From NCBI GenBank assembly GCA_934444735.1, contig CAKSDE010000020.1, positions 1 through 49,425 on the forward strand: DNA of 49,425 bases, given 5' to 3'. The notes under the pieces were generated by a model that worked only from the letters and a program-made list of their open reading frames with translations, was not told the origin of the DNA and ran no database searches. The stretch's first letter is position 1; each line of letters starts with the position of its first letter. Of the stretch, positions 49,387 to 49,425 are shown piece by piece. Source of the stretch: an uncultured Clostridia bacterium (GTDB taxonomy: Bacteria; Bacillota; Clostridia; UBA1381). The translations under genes were made by a program, and so were the position numbers.

Positions 49387-49425
49387 TTTCGGGCATAGCC
49401 CTAATACTACTGGCAACGCACAAGT

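Noticed and set aside
1..49425. CRISPR arrays, rRNA genes, transposases or phage genes
   Set aside because: The only regular repeats have 117-119 or 175 bp periods without short repeat/spacer design; no Cas, rRNA, integrase or structural phage sequence was recognised.

Overview
The window looks like chromosome of an anaerobic, low-to-mid GC member of the Clostridia (Firmicutes), probably a host-associated gut lineage. The reasons are the AGGAGG-type ribosome binding sites, the many near-consensus sigma-A promoters with 17-base spacers, the class III (oxygen-sensitive) ribonucleotide reductase, an indolepyruvate:ferredoxin oxidoreductase, the AbrB/SpoVT-type regulator, and the HIT/rpsU/yqeY and rny/ymdB gene orders. 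The lineage is an inference; no rRNA gene is present. I see no prophage, insertion sequence with transposase, or CRISPR array.

Layout. 1-555: tandem hairpin repeats. 560-2664: His/Cys-rich Zn/Cd-type P-ATPase with an ArsR/SmtB-like operator. 2710-3451: consensus promoter, a tandemly repeated structured leader and an AbrB-like regulator. 3602-5605: tRNA-Thr, yqeY, rpsU, HIT protein and nth. 5615-10781: glyA, a DMT transporter, an AraC regulator, four small unknown genes and hsp20. 10780-13680: an ABC importer of the TrpXYZ-like type. 13742-15499: AEC transporter and HD phosphohydrolase, split by a mobile-looking hairpin repeat. 15615-23580: an amino-sugar operon (nagA, nagB, HexNAc-1-kinase-like, nucleotidyltransferase, a glycoside-hydrolase-like protein, a Gfo/Idh/MocA protein) with a divergent AraC regulator. 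23571-24743: Gx-transporter/NusG-II pair and tRNA-Gly. 24934-32472: a 2-oxoacid/aryl-acid operon (ACT protein, PaaK, IorB, IorA, acyl-CoA synthetase, Na+/solute symporter). 32617-36883: nrdG, nrdD with a fused redoxin domain, and trxB. 36919-41034: rny, ymdB and a MATE transporter with an attenuated leader. 41039-44868: amidase-domain protein, HPr-kinase-like ATPase, lipoprotein and lysS. 45133-48405: an AT-rich, twice-frameshifted secreted CHAP/ricin/InlB-repeat protein behind a complex leader RNA. 48469-49386: cupin and a divergent HxlR regulator.

The most novel-looking signals are in the non-coding DNA. (1) A leader element of about 175 bp lies just upstream of abrB (tandem copies), trxB (degenerate) and the amidase-domain gene. 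A hairpin loop and a segment next to the ribosome binding site are complementary over 7 bases in two of these loci with entirely different sequences, which is compensatory change and points to a conserved RNA pseudoknot. (2) A three-locus family of hairpin-rich intergenic repeats with shared ends; one copy is flanked by 13-bp direct repeats that separate two genes. (3) A leader upstream of the CHAP gene has a long multi-stem fold, a start-stop codon pair and two tandem terminators with a duplicated arm.

Among the protein-coding loci, the amino-sugar operon (possible alpha-GalNAc release feeding a HexNAc-1-phosphate route) and the NrdD-redoxin fusion next to trxB are the most informative combinations.
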